NCBI RefSeq assembly: GCF_018987265.1
Contig: NZ_CP076853.1
Span: 2,604,001-2,668,000 of the forward strand
Direction: 5' to 3'
Length of the DNA: 64,000 nucleotides
Origin: Rhizobium sp. WYJ-E13
Lineage (GTDB): Bacteria > Pseudomonadota > Alphaproteobacteria > Rhizobiales > Rhizobiaceae
Below, one piece after another: positions 27,553-37,209 of this stretch (positions are counted from its first letter, which is position 1; each line of letters opens with the position of its first letter). Both the position numbers and the translations under genes were made by a program. The notes beneath the pieces were generated by a model that was not told the origin of the DNA, did no database searches, and was given only the letters and a program-made list of their open reading frames with translations.

Positions 27553-28545
27553 ATGCAGACCTATCGTTTGGGAAAGACCGGCCCGGAAGTCTCGGTCATC
27601 GGCCTCGGCTGCATGGGCATGTCGGGCATGTACGGCCCGTCAGACCGCGCTGAGAGCATTGCCACCATTCATGCGGCGCTCGATGCCGGCATCAACCTGC
27701 TCGACACCGGTGATTTCTATGGCATGGGCCATAATGAAATGCTGATCGGCGAGGCGCTCAAGGGCCGCAAGCGAGAGGACGTTGTCGTCAGCGTCAAGTT
27801 CGGCGCGCTGCGCGATCCCGCGAATGGCTGGAACGGCTATGACACCCGTCCGATCGCCATAAAGAACTTCCTCGCCTACACGCTGCAGCGCCTCGGCGTC
27901 GATTATATCGACATCTACCGCCCTGCCCGCCTCGATCCAAACGTGCCGATCGAGGATACGGTGGGCGCAATCGCCGATCTCATTAAGGCCGGCTACGTCC
28001 GCCATGTCGGCCTCTCCGAAGTCGGCGCCGATACGATCCGCCGGGCTGCTGCCGTGGCACCGATCGCCGACCTGCAGATCGAATATTCGCTGATCTCCCG
28101 CGGCATCGAGGATGAAATCCTGCCCGCGACCCGCGAGCTCGGCATTTCCATCACCGCCTATGGGGTGCTGTCGCGCGGCCTCATCAGCGGCCATTGGCAG
28201 AAGGGCCAGCAGTCCGCCGGCGATTTCCGCGCCGTCAGCCCGCGCTTCCAGGACGGCAACGTTGATGAGAACCTTGCTCTGGTCGAAGAACTCAGAAAGA
28301 TCGCCACACTCAAGGGCGCCTCGGTCGCCCAGGTCGCCATCGCCTGGGTGGCGGCACAGGGCAAGGATATCGTGCCGCTGGTCGGCGCCCGCCGCCGTGA
28401 TCGCCTGACAGAAGCGCTCGGCTCCCGTGCGGTGGAACTGACGTCTGACGATCTTTCTGCCATCGAACGCGCCGTGCCGAAGGGTGCTGCCAAGGGCACC
28501 CGTTATCCGGAAGCCCAGCTCAGGCACATGGACAGCGAAAAGTAA
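27553..28545 (+). CDS. Aldo/keto reductase with a replaced catalytic histidine
   Basis: 330 aa TIM barrel. From the usual catalytic tetrad, D51 and Y56 (LLDTGDFYGMGHNEM) and K82 (VSVKFGALRDP) are present, but the histidine expected in a YxxHRxD-type segment is alanine here (DIYRPARLDPNVP, A125). The C-terminal NADPH site (VPLVGARRRDRLTEAL) is intact. The enzyme probably reduces carbonyls with NADPH, but the substitution may alter activity. AAGGAGAAGAAG precedes the ATG. Divergent LysR gene likely controls it. A 165-bp inverted repeat follows. Confidence 0.9.
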   Translation: MQTYRLGKTGPEVSVIGLGCMGMSGMYGPSDRAESIATIHAALDAGINLLDTGDFYGMGHNEMLIGEALKGRKREDVVVSVKFGALRDPANGWNGYDTRPIAIKNFLAYTLQRLGVDYIDIYRPARLDPNVPIEDTVGAIADLIKAGYVRHVGLSEVGADTIRRAAAVAPIADLQIEYSLISRGIEDEILPATRELGISITAYGVLSRGLISGHWQKGQQSAGDFRAVSPRFQDGNVDENLALVEELRKIATLKGASVAQVAIAWVAAQGKDIVPLVGARRRDRLTEALGSRAVELTSDDLSAIERAVPKGAAKGTRYPEAQLRHMDSEK

Positions 28546-28571
28546 GCTCTCGCTTTGCCGGCACCTTGCCC

Positions 28572-28736
28572 TAGAGCCTTTCCTGGTTAGATTGCAGCAT
28601 TCTGTTGGCTGAAACGGGCCGTCTGATCGACCGGCCGGCTTAGCCGTAGATCTGGGCTACGACGCGCGCCTGCCGGTCGACCATCCGACTCCATTTGAGC
28701 CAACAGAATGCTGCAATCTAACCGGGAAAGGCTCTA
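28572..28736. repeat. 165-bp inverted repeat element
   Basis: The outer 39 bp at each end (28572-28610 and 28698-28736) are inverted copies differing at one base; both ends read TAGAGCC inward. The centre contains further partly palindromic DNA with ATCGACCGGCCGG and CCGGTCGACC. It sits between convergent genes and could act as a bidirectional terminator. Size and structure resemble the intergenic palindromic mosaic elements known in rhizobia (RIME type), but I cannot confirm membership. No coding capacity. Confidence 0.8.
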
Positions 28737-28760
28737 AACGCCGGGTGCCGGATCTCCCGA

Positions 28761-29690
28761 TCAAATCGGGTTGGAGAATGTATCGCAGGCTGAAAGCTGT
28801 CCGCTGTCGAAACCGCGCTTGAACCACCGCATACGCTGCGCCGACGTGCCGTGGTTGAAGCTTTCGGGAACGACATAGCCCTGCGAGCGCTTCTGCAGCG
28901 TATCGTCGCCGATCTGCTGCGCCGCGTTCAGCGCCTCCTCCAGATCGCCGGCGTCGAGAATGCCCTTCTGCTGCGTATACTTGCCCCAGATGCCGGCGAA
29001 GCAATCCGCCTGCAGTTCAACCCGGACCGACATCCTGTTGGCATCGGCCTCGCTCATGCTCTGGCGCGCCTGATTGAATTTCGGCAGGATGCCGAGCAGG
29101 TTCTGCACATGATGGCCGACCTCATGGGCAACCACATAGGCTTCGGCGAAATCGCCGGATGCGCCGAACTGGTCGGAAAGCTGCTGGAAGAAGGCCGTGT
29201 CGAGATAGACCTTGTGATCACCAGGGCAATAGAATGGCCCGGTCGCAGCGGATGCAAATCCACAGGCCGACTGCGTCTGTCCGGAGAATAGAACGAGGCG
29301 CGGTTCCTCATAGTCTTTGCCCTGCGACTGGAAGATGCCGTGCCAGGTATCTTCGGTTTCAGCAAGAACCGTGCGGACGAAGGCGGTCATCTCGTCATTG
29401 GCCGGAGCCTGCGAAGAGGATTCACTTTGCGTGTAGCCACCCCCGCCCGTCGAGCCGCCGCCATCCATCACCTGTATCAGATCGATGCCCATCGCCTTGA
29501 AGATCAGGTAGATGACGACGAGGAAGATGATCGTGCCGATGCTGAGCCCACCGCCGCGACGGCCAACGCCGCCGCCCGATGGAAAGCTGAAGCCGCCACC
29601 GCGGCCGAATGGATTGCGTCCCATACCACCGGATGGGTCGCTACGGCGATCCTCGACATTGTCGGACTGACGCCGGCCTTTCCATTCCAT
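28761..29690 (-). CDS. ypfJ: Neutral zinc metallopeptidase, YpfJ family
   Basis: 309 aa. A Gly/Arg-rich cytoplasmic N-terminus (1-48) precedes one membrane helix (51-67, IGTIIFLVVIYLIFKAM) and an extracytoplasmic peptidase domain with the zinc motif HEVGHH starting at H189. Further family segments are ACGFASAATGPFYCPGDHKVY, MSVRVELQADCFAGIW and QRMRWFKRGFDSG. YpfJ proteins are predicted gluzincin-like proteases with unknown substrate. GGGGAGATCGATC precedes the ATG. Confidence 0.93.
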   Translation of the reverse strand: MEWKGRRQSDNVEDRRSDPSGGMGRNPFGRGGGFSFPSGGGVGRRGGGLSIGTIIFLVVIYLIFKAMGIDLIQVMDGGGSTGGGGYTQSESSSQAPANDEMTAFVRTVLAETEDTWHGIFQSQGKDYEEPRLVLFSGQTQSACGFASAATGPFYCPGDHKVYLDTAFFQQLSDQFGASGDFAEAYVVAHEVGHHVQNLLGILPKFNQARQSMSEADANRMSVRVELQADCFAGIWGKYTQQKGILDAGDLEEALNAAQQIGDDTLQKRSQGYVVPESFNHGTSAQRMRWFKRGFDSGQLSACDTFSNPI

Positions 29691-29775
29691 GATCGATCTC
29701 CCCGGCGATGCGCCTCATGCATGCTCTTAGGAGTCAGTTATATATCCGGTGCGAAGGCAAATTCCAGCCGCCTCA

Positions 29776-30264
29776 TCACGCCGCCCGGCTGCGGCGCGGC
29801 CGAAATCGGATGGCGCCAACGATCGCAGCGGCGACCAGCCCGAGCATCGCTGCGGCTAGCCAACTGTTGCCGGAGAAGGCGACAGCACTCATCAACCGGC
29901 CCGGCAACAGCGTGGCAAGGCCGGCAACGACGATGCCGCCGAAATACATGCCGAGCACTGCCCGCTTGTGACCGCGGATATCGTGCCGCCGCGCAGCCAC
30001 TATGGCCCGCCAGCTTCCAGCCAGCACCGCGATGGAAAGAAGGTGGATCGGACTGAAGCCATAAAACAGATTGATCTGGTGAATGAAGAAGCTCGAGAGC
30101 GCCGTCATGACCATCAGCGCCATCCAGATCTTGCCGAGTAGCCGGTGCCTTGGCGTGCCCTTCGGCCGGGCGATCAGATAGGCGCCAAGGATTGCTGCCG
30201 GCACAACGGCGAGGACGTGGATCTGAATGGCAAGAGGTGCATTGAACAGTGGGTCGAGGGTCAT
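29776..30264 (-). CDS. DUF2306 membrane protein
   Basis: 162 aa with four membrane helices. Histidines at the helix ends (IQIHVLAVVPAAILGAYL, RHRLLGKIWMALMVMTAL, FFIHQINLFYGFSPIHLLS, GHKRAVLGMYFGG) match the DUF2306 pattern. The family function is unknown; the histidines could bind haem or metal. GGAGCCGACC precedes the ATG. It diverges from a membrane LytTR regulator gene with 85 bp between starts, suggesting that the regulator controls it. Confidence 0.87.
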   Translation of the reverse strand: MTLDPLFNAPLAIQIHVLAVVPAAILGAYLIARPKGTPRHRLLGKIWMALMVMTALSSFFIHQINLFYGFSPIHLLSIAVLAGSWRAIVAARRHDIRGHKRAVLGMYFGGIVVAGLATLLPGRLMSAVAFSGNSWLAAAMLGLVAAAIVGAIRFRPRRSRAA

Positions 30265-30349
30265 GGTCGGCTCCGGTTGAAATCGCCCCCTGTTTCCGGC
30301 ATGACTGCATTCCTCTCAACAAAGATGGCGTAAACGGCGAGGAAACTTC

Positions 30350-31117
30350 GTGGATCACCCATCCTTGCAATCCACGCTTCGCGAATTGCAGCTCTTCTGG
30401 CGCTCTTCGCGCTTCTGGGGAACTTTCCTCGCCGTTGTCCTGATCTTTGTAGTGACCGGTCCCTACGGTACGATGGACAGCATGCCGGCCGGTAAGCGCC
30501 TCGCCTATTGGCTAATCCTGCATGCCGTCGCATGGTCGATCGCCATCCTGTTTTCGGTGCTGGCCGATGCCCTGCTTCGCAAGGTGCTCAATCGGATGTT
30601 TTGGCGCATGATGATCGGCTCGCTGATCGCCGCTTTACCGATCGGCTTTGCGATCGGTCTCGTCGACTATGCCTTCATCGGCGATCCGGTCTCGCTTGGC
30701 AGCCTCTACAGGGTCGTCTTCGCGCTGCCGCTCTGCGCACTCTTCTGCTTCCTGACCTATCTCACGATGCATCGCCAGATCGAACAGGCAACAGCAGAGA
30801 TACCCCCATCGACCTCGATTCTCGACCGGCTGAAGCTGCACAATCGCGGCGCCCTGCTGCGCCTCTCCGTGCAGGATCATTATACCGAGGTCGTCACCAG
30901 CCGCGGCCGCGAACTGGTACTGCTACGTTTTTCCGATGCGCTCCGGGAGATCGGCGCAACGCCGGGACTTCAAGTCCACAGGTCGCACTGGGTCGCCGAC
31001 GCCCATGTCGAGGCCATCAAACGCGACAACGGCAAGATCCTCATCCTCACTCGCGACGGCACACAGATCCCGGTCAGCCGCAGTTTTGCCGAGGAAGCGC
31101 GCCGCCGTTTCGGCTGA
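30350..31117 (+). CDS. Membrane-bound LytTR family transcriptional regulator
   Basis: 255 aa. The first 150 residues hold four membrane helices (FLAVVLIFVVTGPYG, WLILHAVAWSIAILFSVLA, MMIGSLIAALPIGFAIGLV, VVFALPLCALFCFLTYLTM); the last 95 form a LytTR DNA-binding domain (LLRLSVQDHYTEVVTSRGRE, LVLLRFSDALREI, QVHRSHWVADAHVEAI). DNA binding from the membrane is unusual but established for this architecture. The start is GTG at 30350 with GAGGA. Its divergent DUF2306 neighbour is the probable target. Confidence 0.9.
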   Translation: MDHPSLQSTLRELQLFWRSSRFWGTFLAVVLIFVVTGPYGTMDSMPAGKRLAYWLILHAVAWSIAILFSVLADALLRKVLNRMFWRMMIGSLIAALPIGFAIGLVDYAFIGDPVSLGSLYRVVFALPLCALFCFLTYLTMHRQIEQATAEIPPSTSILDRLKLHNRGALLRLSVQDHYTEVVTSRGRELVLLRFSDALREIGATPGLQVHRSHWVADAHVEAIKRDNGKILILTRDGTQIPVSRSFAEEARRRFG

Positions 31118-31194
31118 AGAAATGCCGGTAATTGCTTGACGCGACTCCCGCTTTCCCGCTTCCTGACGGCGAGGAGACCTGGAGGAGTATGCCG

Positions 31195-32223
31195 ATGAAA
31201 GCCGTGCGCCTGGAAGCGACGGGAAAACTGTTCCTGCGCGAGGTCGAAAAGCCTATTCCCGGACCGGGCGACCTGCTTGTCCGTATCGAAGCCTGCGGCA
31301 TCTGCGGCACCGACCGGCATCTCTTGCTCGGCGAATTCCCCTCCCATCCACCGGTGACGCTCGGCCACGAATTTACCGGCATCATCGAAGCCGTCGGCGC
31401 CGACGTCATCGGCTTTCGTCCCGGCATGCGTGTGACGGGTGATCCCAACATCGCCTGCGGCCGCTGTGAGCAATGCCATGATGGCCGCGTCAATCTCTGC
31501 CGCAACTTGCGGGCAATTGGCATTCACAGCGATGGCGGTTTCGCCGACTATGTCATCCTCCCGCAGAAACAGGCCTTCGCCCTGCCGCTCGAGCTCGATC
31601 CGCTGCACGGTGCCTTTTGCGAGCCGCTCGCCTGCTGCCTGCACGGCGTCGATCTCGCCAACATCAAGACAGGCGCTTCCGTCATTGTGCTTGGCGGCGG
31701 GGTGATCGGCCTGCTGACCATCCAGCTTGCCCGGCTTGCCGGCGCGACACGTATTCTCCTTGTCACCCGCAATGCCGAAAAACGGGCACTTGCCGAAAGC
31801 TTCGGTGCCACCGCCACCTTCGATCCGTCACGGGCGGATGTCGTCAGCGGAATCACCGGCGCGGATGGCTTGCTGCCCGGCGGCGCCGATATCGTCTTCG
31901 AATGCGCCGGCGTGCCGGAAACCATGGTGCAGGCGCCGAAGCTTGCCAAACGCGGCGGTACTGCCGTCATCCTCGGCGTCATGCCGCAAGGCGCAAGAAT
32001 CGAGATCGAACCCTTCGACCTGTTGTTCCGGGAGGTGAACCTCGTCAGCTCCTTTCTCAACCCGTTCACCCATCAGCGCGCCGCCGATCTCATTGCCTCG
32101 GGTGCGATCAAGGTTGAGCCACTGATTTCCCGTCGGATCACGCTCGAACAGGCACCGGAAGCGATTGCCAATCCTGCTTTTGGGGGCGAGATTCGAACGC
32201 TTGTGATACCTGCCAGGCAATAG
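31195..32223 (+). CDS. Zinc-dependent alcohol dehydrogenase family protein
   Basis: 342 aa medium-chain dehydrogenase. Catalytic zinc: CGICGTDRH and GHEFTG. Structural zinc lobe: CGRCEQCHDGRVNLC. Dinucleotide motif: VLGGGVIGLL. It resembles sorbitol, threonine or galactitol dehydrogenases in general plan; the substrate is not deducible. I place the start at 31195 (MKAVRLEA), 7 nt after GGAGGAG; the ATG two codons earlier is too close to that site. Confidence 0.9.
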   Translation: MKAVRLEATGKLFLREVEKPIPGPGDLLVRIEACGICGTDRHLLLGEFPSHPPVTLGHEFTGIIEAVGADVIGFRPGMRVTGDPNIACGRCEQCHDGRVNLCRNLRAIGIHSDGGFADYVILPQKQAFALPLELDPLHGAFCEPLACCLHGVDLANIKTGASVIVLGGGVIGLLTIQLARLAGATRILLVTRNAEKRALAESFGATATFDPSRADVVSGITGADGLLPGGADIVFECAGVPETMVQAPKLAKRGGTAVILGVMPQGARIEIEPFDLLFREVNLVSSFLNPFTHQRAADLIASGAIKVEPLISRRITLEQAPEAIANPAFGGEIRTLVIPARQ

Positions 32224-32326
32224 GCTTCCAAAGGCCGGTCCGAATTCCTGTCGATTCCGTGATTTATGGGGTTCCGTTTGCAAAAACATTTGCCTATAAG
32301 CCGCTTCTAGCCTGAAAAGACCCTCA

Positions 32327-32347
32327 ATGCGCGACCCGACCCGGTGA
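32327..32347 (+). promoter_or_regulatory. Possible six-codon leader frame before carB
   Basis: A start-to-stop frame encoding M-R-D-P-T-R lies 50 bp ahead of carB, followed by GC-rich DNA and TTTTT at about 32369. With two arginines out of six codons it could be an arginine-sensing leader, but the ribosome site is weak and the downstream hairpin (CCGG with CCGG, 4 bp) is marginal. Confidence 0.2.
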
Positions 32348-32396
32348 CCTCCCACCCTGGCCGGCTTTTTGCGCAGCCAGACAATGGATATCGCCC

Positions 32397-35300
32397 ATGC
32401 CGAAGCGCCAAGACATCAAATCGATCCTCATCATCGGCGCGGGACCGATCGTCATTGGCCAGGCTTGCGAATTCGACTATTCCGGCACCCAGGCCTGCAA
32501 GGCGCTGAAGGAGGAAGGCTACCGCGTCATCCTCGTCAATTCCAACCCGGCGACGATCATGACCGATCCGGGTTTGGCCGATGCAACCTATGTCGAGCCG
32601 ATCACCCCTGAAGTCGTCGCCAAGATCATCGCCAAGGAGCGCCCGGACGCGCTGCTGCCGACCATGGGCGGCCAGACGGCGCTGAACACCGCCCTCTCCT
32701 TGAAGCGCATGGGCGTGCTCGACCGCTACAATGTCGAGATGATCGGCGCCAAGCCTGCCGCGATCGACAAGGCCGAAGACCGCGCCCTCTTCCGCGAGGC
32801 GATGGCCAAGATCGGCCTCGAAACCCCGCGCTCGATGCTGGCAAACGCCACCGACATCAAAGATACCGACCGCAAGACGCATGAGGCCGAACGCGCCAAG
32901 CTGCGCGAAAGCCTCTCCGGCGCCGACCTCGACAAGGCGCTCGACGAACTCGAAAACCAGTGGAACCTCGGCGAGAGCGACCGCAAGCAGCGCTACATGA
33001 GCCATGCGATGGCGATCGCCGCCCAGGCGCTCGACCATGTCGGCCTGCCGGCCATCATCCGCCCGTCCTTCACGCTCGGCGGCACCGGCGGCGGCATTGC
33101 CTATAACCGCTCGGAATTCTTCGAGATCGTCGGCGGCGGCCTCGATGCCTCGCCGACCACCGAAGTGCTCGTCGAAGAATCCGTTCTCGGCTGGAAGGAA
33201 TATGAGATGGAGGTCGTCCGCGACAAGGCGGATAACTGCATCATCATCTGCTCCATCGAAAACATCGATCCGATGGGTGTCCATACCGGCGACTCGATCA
33301 CCGTTGCCCCGGCGCTGACGCTGACGGACAAGGAATACCAGATCATGCGCAACGCCTCGATCGCGGTGCTGCGCGAGATCGGCGTCGAGACCGGCGGCTC
33401 GAACGTGCAGTTCGCCGTCAACCCGAAGGACGGCCGCCTCGTCGTCATCGAAATGAACCCGCGCGTGTCGCGCTCGTCTGCACTGGCTTCGAAGGCCACC
33501 GGCTTCCCGATCGCCAAGATCGCCGCCAAGCTTGCGATCGGCTATACGCTCGACGAACTCGAAAACGACATTACCGGCGGCGCGACGCCGGCGTCGTTCG
33601 AACCGTCGATCGACTATGTCGTCACCAAGATCCCGCGCTTCGCTTTTGAGAAATTCCCCGGCGCCTCGCCGGTGCTGACCACGGCCATGAAGTCGGTCGG
33701 CGAAGTCATGGCGATCGGTCGCACCTTCGCCGAATCGCTGCAGAAAGCGCTGCGCGGCCTCGAAACCGGCCTGACCGGCCTCGATGAAATCGAAATCCCC
33801 GACTCCGAGGAAGGCGAATCCAGCCACAACGCCATCCGCGCCGCAATTGGCACGCCGACCCCGGATCGCCTGCGCATGGTCGCCCAGGCACTGCGCATGG
33901 GCCTCAGCATCGAAGAGGTGCACGAAGGCTGCAAGATCGATCCGTGGTTCATCGCCCAGCTCAAGAACATCGTCGATATGGAAGCCCGCATCCGCGAGCA
34001 CGGCCTACCTGACGATGCCACCAATCTGCGCATGCTGAAGGCCATGGGCTTCTCCGACGCCCGCCTTGCCACACTGACCGGCAAGCGCCCGAAGGAAGTG
34101 GCCGAGCTTCGCAACGGCCTGAACGTCCGCCCGGTCTTCAAGCGTATCGATACCTGCGCTGCCGAATTCGCCTCGCCGACCGCTTATATGTACTCCACCT
34201 ACGAGACACCCTTCGTCGGCACTGCGCGCTCTGAAGCTCTCGTGTCCGACCGCAAGAAGGTCGTCATCCTCGGCGGCGGCCCGAACCGTATCGGCCAGGG
34301 CATTGAGTTCGACTATTGCTGCTGCCACGCCGCCTTCGCGCTGAAGGATGCCGGCTATGAAGCGATCATGATCAACTGCAACCCGGAAACGGTCTCGACC
34401 GACTACGACACGTCAGATCGCCTCTATTTCGAGCCACTGACGGCCGAAGATGTGATTGAAATCCTGCGCGCAGAGCAGGAAAAGGGCGAAGTCGTCGGCG
34501 TCATCGTCCAGTTTGGCGGCCAGACACCGCTGAAGCTTGCAGAAGCCTTGGAAAAGAACGGCATCCCGATCCTCGGCACCGCGCCCGATATGATCGACCT
34601 CGCTGAAGACCGCGACCGCTTCCAGAAGCTGCTGATGAAGCTCGATCTCAACCAGCCGAACAACGGCATCGCCTACTCAGTCGAGCAGGCCCGTCTCGTC
34701 GCGGCTGAAATCGGCTTCCCGCTGGTCGTTCGCCCGTCCTACGTGCTCGGCGGTCGCGCCATGCAGATCCTGCATTCCGAAGGCCAGCTCCAGACCTATT
34801 TGCTCGATACCGTTCCGGAACTGGTGCCCGAAGATATCAAGGCGCGTTACCCGAACGACAAGACCGGCCAGATCAACACCCTGCTCGGCAAGAACCCGCT
34901 GCTGTTCGACAGCTATCTCAGCCACGCCATCGAAGTGGATGTCGACTGCCTGTCCGACGGCACGGACGTCTATGTCGCCGGAATCATGGAACATATCGAG
35001 GAAGCCGGTATCCATTCGGGCGATAGTGCCTGCTCGCTGCCACCCCGCACGCTCTCCCGCGAAATGCTCGACGAGCTGGAACGCCAGGCCAAGGCGATGG
35101 CGAAAGCGCTCAATGTCGGCGGCCTGATGAACGTACAGTTCGCCATCAAGGACGACACTGTCTACGTTCTCGAAGTCAACCCGCGCGCTTCCCGTACCGT
35201 GCCCTTCGTCGCCAAGACCATCGGCGCGCCGATCGCCAAGATCGCCGCGCGCGTCATGGCCGGCGAGAAGCTCGATGCGACCTTCGCAGCCTATGGCGAA

Positions 35301-35882
35301 AAGCCCGACCCGCGTGCCCTCAAGCACATCGCCGTCAAGGAAGCTGTCTTCCCCTTCGCCCGCTTCCCCGGCGTCGATACGCTGCTCGGACCGGAAATGC
35401 GCTCCACCGGCGAAGTCATCGGCCTCGACACCGATTTCGCGCTGGCCTTCGCCAAGTCGCAACTCGGCGCCGGCGTCGAACTGCCGCGTGAAGGCACGGT
35501 CTTCGTCTCCGTGCGCGACGCCGACAAGCCGCGCGTCCTGCCGGCAATCCGCATGCTGGTCGAGCAAGGCTTCAAGGTGCTGGCGACCGGTGGCACGGCC
35601 CGCTTCCTCGCAGAAAACGGCATCGAAGCGACCAAGATCAACAAGGTTCTGGAAGGCCGTCCGCACATCGAGGATGCCATCCGCAACCGCCAGGTCCAGC
35701 TCGTCATCAACACGACCGACGGCAACAAGGCGATCTCGGATTCGAAGTCGCTGCGCCGCGCCACGCTGATGCAGAAGGTACCCTACTACACCACGATGGC
35801 CGGCGCCGAAGCCGCCGCCCAGGCCATCAAGGCGCTCAAGGCCGGCAATCTCGAAGTCCGCCCGCTGCAGAGCTACTTCTGA
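32397..35882 (+). CDS. carB: Carbamoyl-phosphate synthase large subunit
   Basis: 1161 aa, somewhat longer than the Escherichia coli protein (1073), as common in alphaproteobacteria. It has two homologous ATP-grasp halves ([20 protein letters not shown] at the first; [20 protein letters not shown] at the second), an oligomerisation domain between them, and a C-terminal MGS-like allosteric domain ([37 protein letters not shown]). It makes carbamoyl phosphate from bicarbonate, ammonia and two ATP with CarA. The two subunits are encoded about 10 kb apart, so stoichiometry must be set by separate promoters. Confidence 0.98.
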   Translation: MPKRQDIKSILIIGAGPIVIGQACEFDYSGTQACKALKEEGYRVILVNSNPATIMTDPGLADATYVEPITPEVVAKIIAKERPDALLPTMGGQTALNTALSLKRMGVLDRYNVEMIGAKPAAIDKAEDRALFREAMAKIGLETPRSMLANATDIKDTDRKTHEAERAKLRESLSGADLDKALDELENQWNLGESDRKQRYMSHAMAIAAQALDHVGLPAIIRPSFTLGGTGGGIAYNRSEFFEIVGGGLDASPTTEVLVEESVLGWKEYEMEVVRDKADNCIIICSIENIDPMGVHTGDSITVAPALTLTDKEYQIMRNASIAVLREIGVETGGSNVQFAVNPKDGRLVVIEMNPRVSRSSALASKATGFPIAKIAAKLAIGYTLDELENDITGGATPASFEPSIDYVVTKIPRFAFEKFPGASPVLTTAMKSVGEVMAIGRTFAESLQKALRGLETGLTGLDEIEIPDSEEGESSHNAIRAAIGTPTPDRLRMVAQALRMGLSIEEVHEGCKIDPWFIAQLKNIVDMEARIREHGLPDDATNLRMLKAMGFSDARLATLTGKRPKEVAELRNGLNVRPVFKRIDTCAAEFASPTAYMYSTYETPFVGTARSEALVSDRKKVVILGGGPNRIGQGIEFDYCCCHAAFALKDAGYEAIMINCNPETVSTDYDTSDRLYFEPLTAEDVIEILRAEQEKGEVVGVIVQFGGQTPLKLAEALEKNGIPILGTAPDMIDLAEDRDRFQKLLMKLDLNQPNNGIAYSVEQARLVAAEIGFPLVVRPSYVLGGRAMQILHSEGQLQTYLLDTVPELVPEDIKARYPNDKTGQINTLLGKNPLLFDSYLSHAIEVDVDCLSDGTDVYVAGIMEHIEEAGIHSGDSACSLPPRTLSREMLDELERQAKAMAKALNVGGLMNVQFAIKDDTVYVLEVNPRASRTVPFVAKTIGAPIAKIAARVMAGEKLDATFAAYGEKPDPRALKHIAVKEAVFPFARFPGVDTLLGPEMRSTGEVIGLDTDFALAFAKSQLGAGVELPREGTVFVSVRDADKPRVLPAIRMLVEQGFKVLATGGTARFLAENGIEATKINKVLEGRPHIEDAIRNRQVQLVINTTDGNKAISDSKSLRRATLMQKVPYYTTMAGAEAAAQAIKALKAGNLEVRPLQSYF

Positions 35883-36004
35883 TCCCAAGCGAAGGGGCCT
35901 CGCCTCTTCGCCCTTACCTCGGCGTCCCAGCAAAACTGCGACCCAAAATTGCAGACATGGATACTTGGTGTTAGCCTGCTCCCCGGCCGTATCGGGGAAG
36001 CAGC

Positions 36005-37195
36005 ATGTCGAAGAATATCGTCATTCTGTTCGACGGCACGTCGAACGAGATAACTGCAGACCGCACCAATATTTTGCGTCTGTTCGGAACGCTGAAGCGC
36101 TCCGACGAACAGATCGTCTATTACGACCCCGGCGTCGGTACGCTGGGTGCGGCAGATGCCTGGTCGCCCTTCTACCGCAAGTCTATCGAGGTCTGGGGCC
36201 TTACCACTGGTTGGGGTCTCGATGAAAATGTCAAAGGTGCCTACCGCTTCCTCGTCGAAAATTACGATGCCGGCACGCCCGACGATCACGGAGGCCATCC
36301 CGACCGGGACCGCATCTGTATTTTCGGTTTCAGCCGCGGCGCCTACACGGCCCGCGTTCTCGCAGGTTTTATCCATGCCTTTGGGCTGTGCAGCAAATAT
36401 CACCTGAACCTGCTCGATTACGCCTACAGAACCTATAAAGGCATTCCCGAACAGGAGCAGCGCGCCGATGGCGGAGATCCGTCATCGGCCTTCAAGAGCA
36501 TGCGGCTCTATGAGCGCATGCTGCGCAACGACCGTCCGCCGATCAAACTGCTCGGCCTCTTCGATACCGTTGCTTCGGTCATCGAAAAGGGCAAAGGGCG
36601 CATTCAGTTCAAGACGCATCCTTTCACCCGAAAGAATCCCAGCGTCGAATTTGTGCGCCACGCAATGGCAATCGACGAGCGAAGAACCATGTTCCAGCCG
36701 GAAGTGTGGACGCCGGATCAGGACTATCGCGGCAATCCCTTCAAGCCCGCGACCGCAAAGCAGGATTTCAAGGAGGTCTGGTTTGCCGGTGTCCACGGCG
36801 ATATCGGCGGCGGTTACCCGGAGGCTGAGAGCGCCCAGATCAAGATACCGCTTGACTGGATGATCCGCGAAACGGGGCCTGCAGGCCTGCTCTACGTTTC
36901 GCGTACAATCAACAACATCGTCCTTGGCAAGAGCGACAAGTACTATGTCGAACTCAATGCGGCCGCACCACTGCATGACTCAATGAGCGCAGGCTGGAAA
37001 CTGCTCGAATATATTCCGCGGCGCGTGCCGGAAAACTCCTGGCGCAAGCGCGGCGACAGAAGGGGCATTTATCTGCCCCGCGAAGACAGGCGTTTCATCC
37101 CCGATGGCGCAAACCTGCATGAATCCGTGAGGGTGCGCATGGTGACCGGATATAATCCGCCGAACCTGCCGAAAAATCCGGTCTTCGTTTCCTGA
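36005..37195 (+). CDS. DUF2235 (Tle1-like) alpha/beta hydrolase
   Basis: 396 aa. Starts KNIVILFDGTSNEITADRTN, the usual DUF2235 N-terminus. The nucleophile elbow is GFSRGAYTARVLAG with S110; a conserved WFAGVHGDIGGGYPE segment carries the acid/base residues. The family includes the catalytic domain of type VI secretion phospholipase Tle1, but this is a stand-alone cytosolic protein without a signal peptide, VgrG or immunity-like neighbour. A role as a toxin is therefore not supported; lipid or ester hydrolysis is the best general guess. GGGAAGCAGC precedes the ATG. Confidence 0.88.
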   Translation: MSKNIVILFDGTSNEITADRTNILRLFGTLKRSDEQIVYYDPGVGTLGAADAWSPFYRKSIEVWGLTTGWGLDENVKGAYRFLVENYDAGTPDDHGGHPDRDRICIFGFSRGAYTARVLAGFIHAFGLCSKYHLNLLDYAYRTYKGIPEQEQRADGGDPSSAFKSMRLYERMLRNDRPPIKLLGLFDTVASVIEKGKGRIQFKTHPFTRKNPSVEFVRHAMAIDERRTMFQPEVWTPDQDYRGNPFKPATAKQDFKEVWFAGVHGDIGGGYPEAESAQIKIPLDWMIRETGPAGLLYVSRTINNIVLGKSDKYYVELNAAAPLHDSMSAGWKLLEYIPRRVPENSWRKRGDRRGIYLPREDRRFIPDGANLHESVRVRMVTGYNPPNLPKNPVFVS

Positions 37196-37209
37196 ATCGA
37201 ATTCTGTAC

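Noticed and set aside
32307..34001. A 564-codon open frame on the minus strand opposite carB
   Set aside because: It is a frame shadow of carB codon bias, with composition dominated by Asp, Gly, Arg and Val and no recognisable domain.
36005..37195. DUF2235 protein as a type VI secretion toxin
   Set aside because: No VgrG, PAAR, Hcp, adaptor or immunity-like gene nearby and no secretion signal.
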